This document shows positions 28,501 through 37,500 of a DNA stretch of 38,232 nucleotides, in pieces (the first letter of the stretch is position 1; every line of letters begins with the position of its first letter). Source of the stretch: Candidatus Kaiserbacteria bacterium (GTDB lineage Bacteria; Patescibacteriota; Minisyncoccia; Phycocordibacterales; Phycocordibacteraceae); assembly GCA_029288835.1 (NCBI GenBank), contig JARIGN010000026.1, forward strand, positions 1 to 38,232. The letters are read 5' to 3'. A program made the position numbers and the translations under genes. The notes beneath the pieces were generated by a model. The model was not told the origin of the DNA. It did no database searches and saw only the letters and a program-made list of their open reading frames with translations.

Positions 28501-31500
28501 GCAACAAACGCATCATTCACAAACGCCACTGTCACGAATCAGACTACCACCAACGCCACCACGACTAATGCCTCATCAACCAACCTTTATGCGGTAAATG
28601 GCGTGCTTACGAACAGCACCTCATCCAATGCCTACAACCAAAACACCATAAATGGATCTGCTACCTCAACTAATGAATTCGCCACCAACCTCACCGCCAC
28701 AAATGCTTCAACGTCAAACCTTCTCGCAACGAACGCCACTGCAACGAACGCCATTTTCACTAACGCGACCAGCACTAACTTCTTCGCCCAGCTTGCACAA
28801 GCAACGAACGCTATCTTTGACAACCTCACTGCGACACTCGCAACCATCACCAACCTCACCTCCACCAACTTCATTGCGACAAATGCAACCTCAACGAACG
28901 CTACCTCTACCAACCTCTACGCAAACAACGGCTCCTTCGGCAATCTCGTTGCCACTCTTGCAAACTTCACTACCGGCATCTTCCAAACGCTTAACGCAGC
29001 GGTCGCAAGCATCACCAACCTCACCGCAACAAACTTTGTCGCAACTACCGCTACTACCACCAATGCAACCACCACAAGCCTCTTCGTCACCAACCTTAAC
29101 GGCACAAATGCCTCGACCACTAATTTCTATGCCGTAAATGGCGTCCTTACCAATGCAACGACGACTGAATTCAATGCTGCTGATCTCACGGCAACGAACA
29201 TCTCTGCAACAAACCTCACCGACGCGCTCGCGCTCTTTACGCAGGCGTCTTCAACCGATTTCTATGCAGCACTCGCAAATATCAACACGGGCACGATCAC
29301 TAACTTCACCTCAACACTTTCAACAATCGCAAACCTCGTTGCTTCAAATGCCACCACCACAAACGCAACCTCCACCAACGCCTTCGCTTCAACACTTGGT
29401 GCAACAAACTTCACCGCAACCAATGCAAACATCGGTGCGCTCACGCTCAGCAATCTCACCGGTTTCCTTGAAGCAACGAGCGGCGTGGTTACCTCCACTT
29501 CTTCTATCGACCTTTCAAGTCAAGTATCAAATGTCTTGCCGCAGCAAAATGGTGGCACTGGTTTTGGTTCCTATAACCCTGGTGACATTCTCTATGCCGA
29601 CTCCTTCGGCAACCTCCAGAGACTTCCTGCAGCAAGCAATGGTCTCGTGCTCAAGCTCCAGGGTGGCATTCCATACTGGGGTGTAGACCAAACGGTCGGT
29701 GCTACGGGTAATGACGGTATCTTCGCTACATCCACGAACACCATCTATCCACTCAATACCTCAAACGCCCTCATCATTGGTACGAATGCACAAACTAATG
29801 TGAACTCACTCTTTGAAGTGCACGGCCTTTCATACTTCTCAAGCAGTATTGGTATTGCAAGCTCGTCTCCACTCTATACGCTCTCCGTCGAAGGGAAGTC
29901 ATCGCTTGGAAATCAGGCAATTGCTGGCTTCTTCACGGCCACCACCACCGCTACCTCCTCACTCCCTTCACTCGCGACCAATAGTTTTGCCCTCGGTAGC
30001 CTCAACGGTCCGCTTAGCGCAAGCAATGGTTTTGTATCTGCAACGAGTGCCGTTGGCGTACTGTATGGCGGCACCGGAATCAGCACCCTTCCTTCCTATG
30101 GCCAGCTTTTGGTAGGGAACTCAACCAACGGCTACGCGCTCATGGCGACGAGCTCACTCGGTCTTGTGAACACGGTTTCAAATGCTGATGGCTCGCTCAC
30201 CATTTCTCCAACCGCCGGCAATGTCGTTGCGTCACTTAACCTTTCTCATGCAAACACCTTTACCGCGCTTCAGCAGTTTAACGGCAACGCTTCTACCACG
30301 CAGCTTACCGTCAGCAATAACACCTATCTTGCCGCTTCGGGCGGAAGCGTTTCAATTGGCGCAACCTCTTCACCAAGCTCACTCCTCGCTATCAACGGTG
30401 TCGCTACCTTCGCCGCTGCAACGAGTACTATTTATTCCCAGCTTAACCTAGCGAGTGATAATCTCTTGCTCGGACCCGCAACACCAACAGTTGCATCAAC
30501 TACATCCGTAGGTCTCACCTCTCCAAAGCAAGTCGTTGTTTCAGGTAAATATGCTTATGTTTTGGGAAGTACAAACATAACGATCTTTGATGTTACCAAT
30601 CCGGCAATTCCTGCAGCCATAGGAACAATAACCACAAGTTCGGGAGGTGCTGAATACGTCTCTGGGCGATATCTTTACCTTCTAGGGCAAAGTGGCACAA
30701 ATTATTTCTCTATTTATGACATTTCGAATCCTGCAAGCCCACTTCTTCTTAGTACTACGTTTAATACGTTTGCCGGCGGAAACAGCATAGTGGTATCTGG
30801 TCCCTATGCATATATTTCAGGCCCTTCTCCGATCTCCATCTTCAACATATCTAATCCTACAAACGTGACGAAGGTAGGTACCTATGGGGGTGTGGGAACA
30901 TTTGGATTGTATGTTGCGGGAGATTATGCATACACCACCGCAAGAGCTGGTATTGATATTGCGGATGTTTCGAATCCAAGTAGTCCTCTTAAGGTTGGGG
31001 GTGTTACGGGAACAAACTTGGCTTCCGCAGTATATGTAAGTGGTCGGTATGAATACGTTTTGAGCAAATTCAACAACACGTTTATTATTTATGACATTTC
31101 GAATCCTGCCGCGATAACGCAAGTAAGCTCTATTAGCACCAATCTTAACTCTCCGCAATCAGTCTTTGTGTCTGGACGCTATGCTTATATTGTTAACTCT
31201 GGCAGTAACACGCTCCTGCAGTTTGATGTTTCAAACCCAGCAAGTCCTCGACAAGTAAATTCATTCAGTACAGGACTTAGCTCACCGCAATCAATATATG
31301 TTGCTGGTCGTTATGCCTATATCGCAAGCTCGGGAAATAATTCACTCGTCATTATTGATCTCGGAGGTTCTGATGAAAATACGGCAACCATTGGTTCTCT
31401 CGAGGCAGGAAATATACAGGTGCGCAATGACATCACGGCGCAAGGGCAGCTTCAGGTCTTAGGTGGCCTTACGGTAGGAGCGGGAGGCATATATTCTTCC

Positions 31501-34500
31501 GGACCACTTTCTGTTTCTGCAGCTACCTCGTCCCAGCAAAATGCAGTTACTGCTTTATTTAATAATGGCTACGTCGGCGTAGGCACCACTTCACCATACG
31601 CGCAGCTCTCGGTCTTTGCTGGTAGCGACTATGTTTCCCATGCCGCTTCTACACTCTTTGCTATCGGCTCGTCTTCTGCTGGCACCGCAACCAGTACACT
31701 CTTCAATATCCTCAGCTCAGGCTTTGTAGGCGTAGGCACCACTTCACCAACCTCTCTTTTCTCCGTTGGTGGTAATGAATTCATTGGTGGCAACAGCGTC
31801 ATAACGGGAAATCTTGCGGTACCAGCCCTCGCTTCACCAGCAGGATCCTTCCTCGCGGTAAATGCTCTTGGACAAATCATTAGCACCACGACGCCCGCAC
31901 TTACTATCTCAAACTCTGACGGCACCCTTACTATCGCACCAAACAATGGGGCAGTGGTTGCCTCACTTAATCTTGGCAACGCAAACACATGGACTGCAAC
32001 CCAGACCTTCTCAAATGGCACCTATTCAGCCCTCTTCACCGGCGGAAATGTGGGTATCGGTACCACCTCACCAGGCTCACTCCTTTCTATAGGAAACACC
32101 AACGGTATTAACTTCAGCACCGGTACTTCAACCTTCTCTTCAGCGGGCGGGATTAACCTAACAAACGGTTGCTATGCAATGAATGGTAATTGTCTCGTGA
32201 CCGGTGTTTCAAGCGTTACGAATGCAGATGGTTCTATTTCAGTCTCAAGCACTGGTGGAGCCGCAACGCTTTCTCTTAATCCTGCACACGCAAACACCTT
32301 CACGGCTCTCCAGCAGTTTAACGGAAACGCGAGCAGCACCTATATTAGTGCGAATATCGCTTCCTTCGGTGCAACCGCAACCAGCTCATTCTCTTCAACC
32401 GGCGCCCTCACTCTCGCCTCAGCACTCACCGTCCCGAACGGCGGCACCGGTCAGACCAGCTTCACCGCAGGAAATCTTGTCTATGGTTCTGGTTCAGGCG
32501 CTCTTTCAAGCGTTGCAACCTCCTCTATTAGTGTTGGTTCCGGCATCTCGGTCACTTCCGGCACTCTCGGCGCACAGGTTGGTGGCACGAACGTGACCCT
32601 TGGTATTGCAAACGCTGCGATCACGAACGCTATGCTCGCAAACAGCACCATCAGCGGTGTTGCGCTTGGAGGCACCCTCGCAAACTTCTCTGCAACCGAT
32701 AATACTCTCACCTTCAGCGGCTCATACAACGGCTCTGCTGCGCAGACGGTTGGTCTTAACCTTGGCAACGCCAACACTTGGACTGCACTCCAGCAGTTTA
32801 ATGGCAATGCATCAACGACGCAGCTCAGCGTTTTTGGCCAGAGCTATCTTGCTAATGCCTCTTCTTCCGTGCTCACCGTTTCAGGAAGCACCTTCCTCGC
32901 TACCGCCGGCGGCAGTGTAGGGGTCGGCACCACCACCCCGACAGCAACACTCGCAGTGCAGGGCGTGGTTGGCCAAAATGAATTTATTATCAGTAGCTCC
33001 ACGGGCGTCGCGACGCTCACCGTGGATAGTTTTGGCAATTCATATTTTGGTCCAATTCCGTCTGCGGCTAACCAGAAGTACACCCTCGCACCCCTAAACC
33101 TTATGCATACGGGTGCTTCAGGAGTTGATGAACCACAACTTAACCTCATTAATACCGCTGGCTTTACTAACACGGGAAGCTCCATCGATTTCTATACCTA
33201 TACTAATAACGGAAACTCCTTGCCTGGCGCCCGCATTGAATCAGCAGATAACGGCAACTTCTCGGGTAACATTCTCTTCTTTACAAAAAATAATGGTAGC
33301 CCTGGAAATGGTGCCCTAACCGAAGACTTCCGCATCATGGGCGGTACGGGACTTATCGGTGTCGGCTCAACCACGCCATGGGGTCTTCTCTCAGTAAATG
33401 CAAACGCTCTTGCGGCAGGTGTACCGCAGTTTGTCGTCGGTTCATCAACGGGTACCAACTTCATCGTTGCTAATAATGGAAATGCAGGTGTTGGCACCAC
33501 CACGCCAGCAGCACGCTTCGCAGTCGGTGGTAACGAATTTATTGGGGGTAATTTGGCACTTACGGGAAATGAAACACTCCCTGCGCTCGCGATTCCTGCC
33601 GGTTCACTCCTTGCCATAAATCCCCAGGGCCAGATCATTGCAACGGCATCGCCAGTTATTGGCGTGACATCCGTAAGCAATTCTGACGGTACGCTCACCG
33701 TGGTCAATGCTGGCGGTAGTGTTTCTGCTTCCCTCAACCTTGCAAACGCAAACACCTGGAGCGCGACGCAGACTTTCTCCAATAGTACCTATTCTGCGCT
33801 CTTTAACGGAGGACCGGTTGGTATTAACAACAGCACGCCAGCATACGCGCTTGATATCGGGGGAACGGGCGAGCTTGCAGAATTCGGTACGACTGGCGCA
33901 CAAGACTACATCGCCGTATCAGGTGGCCGCGCTCTCTTCGGCTACGACAACGTATACGGCAATGCCGCAATCCAGGGAACAAGCGGACAGGGAATTGAGT
34001 TCAATGTAAACAGCAACACCTTCCCATCGGGCATTGCGGCGATGATTACCCCGAGCGGTAGCTTCGGTGTCGGTACCACGTCTCCAGGTGCACTCTTCTC
34101 CGTTGGAGGTAATGCGCTCGTCGGCGGTAATGCGGTGATCACCGGCACCGAAACCCTTCCAGCCCTTGCTTCCGCACCTGGTACCTTCCTCGCGGTGAAC
34201 GCACAAGGCCAGATCATCAGCACCACCTCACCAGCCCTCACCGTCTCTAACAGTGACGGCACTCTCACCATCGCACCAAACAGTGGAGCAGTGGTTGCGT
34301 CCCTCAATCTTTCTCATGCCAATATCTTCACCGCGCTCCAACAGTTCAACGGCAACGCATCTTCGACCTATCTCTCAGCAAACCTCGCAAGTTTCGGTGC
34401 AACCGCAACCAGCTCATTCTCCTCAACTGGTGCTTTGACCCTCGCCTCAGCACTCACCGTGCCTAACGGCGGCACCGGTCAGACCAGCTTCACGGCAGGA

Positions 34501-37500
34501 AATCTTGTATACGGTTCTGGCTCAGGCGCTCTTTCAAGCGTTGCAACCTCCTCTATTAGTGTCGGCTCCGGTATCAGCGTCACTTCAGGTACGCTGGGTG
34601 CGCAGGTGGGCGGCACCAATGTGACGCTTGGTATCGCGAACGCAGCAATCACCAACGCAATGCTTGCGAACAACAGCGTCACCGTCTCCCCAGGCACCGG
34701 CATCAGTGGCGGTGGCACCGTTGCGCTCGGTGGCTCCATCACCATCACCAACGCAGGCGTCACCTCAAACGTCGCAGGCACGGGTATTAGCGTGAGTGGC
34801 TCAACCGGTGCCGTCACCATTACAAACACCGGTGTCACCAGCATTACCGGCACTGCAAACCAGGTCACCGCTTCTGCTTCAACAGGCGGTGTGACCCTTT
34901 CGCTTCCAAACCAGCTCACCCTCCAGAACGCTTCCACCACGAACCTTTCCGCGAATACGCTTGCCGTTGGAGGAACCGCTACGACAACGATCTCTTCAGC
35001 TGGTGCGCTCACCACCCCATCCCTCACGATCGGTTCCCTCAACGGCCTCCTCTATGGAAACAGTGGGGCAGTATCTGCTGCTACGGTCTCGAGCGCTTCA
35101 GGAGTGAGCTTCTCCGGAGGTACTCTTTCTCTTGCGAATATTCCAAACAGCTCTCTTACAAACAGCACCATCTCTGGTGTTGCTCTCGGCGGCACCCTCG
35201 CAAACCTCTCCTCAACCGACAGCACCCTCACCTTCAGCGGCTCATACAACGGTTCTGCTGCGCAGACCGTCGGCCTTAACCTCGCGAACGCCAACACCTG
35301 GACTGCGCTTCAGCAGTTCAATGGAAATGCATCCTCAACACAGTTCACTTCTACTGGTTCAACGTATCTTGCAACGACTGGAGGAAACGTCGGTATTGGT
35401 ACGACTTCTCCTTTTGCGTCGCTTTCAGTCTCAACCCCGAGTGGAAGCATTCCTCAAGTTAACACGCTCTTTGCAATCGGTTCCTCTACTGGTTCTGGCT
35501 ATCAAACCGTTCTCTCTCTCGTGGACAATGGTGCCGCTACCTTGAACATTCAGGGTTCGAATACTGTCGGTAACTTGAATCTTGGTTCTGGTGGCTCTTC
35601 AAATATTAATTCGGGTGGTGTGAATAAGATTAGTTTCAACACCTATGTCACTAACTTTAATACAGGAGCAAACGCTTCTTCTGCTACTGGCCATTATTTC
35701 TTTAACGGTAGTGCCGAAACCCTGCTTACCAGCGGCGTAAATACTGCAATATTAAGCTTTAACTTCGGCCAGACGCGCTCACATGCCTCAGGTGCGGTTG
35801 CCTTGGATCAGGACATTATTCTTAACCCTAGCATCCAAAACTTTTCTACGGGTACCACGCTTGCAAACTCTACCATCGCCAGCTCCACGGCCTTTTATAT
35901 CGCCGGTGCTCCGACCCCGGGCGCTAACGCAAACCTCACCAACACCTATGGTCTCTTCATCGATGCAACCAACACGCCGGTTGCTGCTTCAACCACGAAC
36001 GCCTATGGCCTTGCAGTGTTGGCGGGAACTGGCGCGACCCACAACTACGCCGCAGAATTCCTAAACGGAAACGTTGGTATCGGTACCACCTCGCCGTACC
36101 AGGCACTCTCCGTGACCGGCAACGAAGCGCTTAACGGAAATGCGCTCATCACCGGAACCGAAACCCTCCCTGCGCTTGCGGTTCCTGCGGGCTCACTCCT
36201 CGCGGTAAACGCGCAGGGCCAAATCATCGCAACCGCTACCCCGGCTGTGGGCGTGTCTTCGATCTCTAACTCTGACGGCACTCTCTCTATCGTGAATGCT
36301 GGCGGCAGCGTCACTGCTTCCTTGAACCTCGCAAACGCAAACACTTGGACGGCGACCCAGACCTTCTCCAACGCCACCTATTCTGCGCTCTTTAACGGTG
36401 GCCCTGTTGGCATCAACAACAGCACTCCAGGATTTCCGCTCGACATTGGCGGCACGGGCGAACTCGCGCAGTTTGGCTCAACAGGTGCGCAGGACTATAT
36501 TTCCGTTTCCGGAGGTCGTGCACTCTTTGGCTATGACAACGTATACGGCAACGCTGCTGTGCAGGGCGGTTCAGGGCAGGGTATTGAGTTTAACGTAAAC
36601 AGCAACACCTTCCCATCGGGTATCGCGGCAATGATCACGCCAAGTGGAAGCTTCGGTATCGGCTCAACCTCTCCTGGCTCACTCCTCTCTATTGGCAACA
36701 CCAACGGTATCAACTTCAGCACCGGTACTTCAACCTTCTCTTCAACGGGTGGCATTAACCTCGCAAGCGGCTGCTATGCGATTAATGGTACTTGTCTCAC
36801 GACAGGCGTCTCAAGTGTCACCAACGCAGACGGTTCTATTTCAGTCTCAAGCACTGGTGGAGTCGCAACGGTTTCCCTTAATCCTGCACACGCAAACACC
36901 TTCACGGCTCTCCAGAAGTTTAACGGCAATGCTTCAAGTACCTATATTAGTGCAAACCTCGCAGCCTTCGGTGCAACCGGCACCACCACCATCAGCAGCA
37001 CTGGAGCACTCTTCACCCCATCCCTCACGATCGGCTCACTCAGTGGCCTCGTCGCTGCAAACTCCGGCGCAACCTATGCTACAGCAACCAGCTCCATCAG
37101 CGTCGGCTCAGGTATCTCCGTCACTTCTGGAACACTGGGCTCACAGGTGGGTGGCACAAACGTGACCCTCGGCATTGCAAACGGTGCGGTGACGAACGCA
37201 ATGCTCGCGAACTCAACCATCTCAGGTGTGGCACTCGGTGGCACTCTCGCAAACCTCTCCGCAACCAATGCGACCCTCACCTTCAGCGGCTCATACAACG
37301 GCTCCACTGCGCAGACGGTTGGTCTTAACCTAAGCAATGCAAACACCTGGACTGCGCTTCAGCAGTTTAATGGAAACGCGAGCAGTACCTATATTAGTGC
37401 AAACCTTGCTTCCTTCGGCGCAACCGCAACCAGCTCATTCTCCTCAACCGGCGCTCTCACCCTTGCCTCAGCACTCACCGTTCCAAACGGCGGTACTGGC

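Noticed and set aside
27480-29460. CRISPR array or VNTR-only explanation for the TNAT repeats
   Set aside because: Repeats are variable, not separated by unique spacers of constant length, and maintain one open reading frame.
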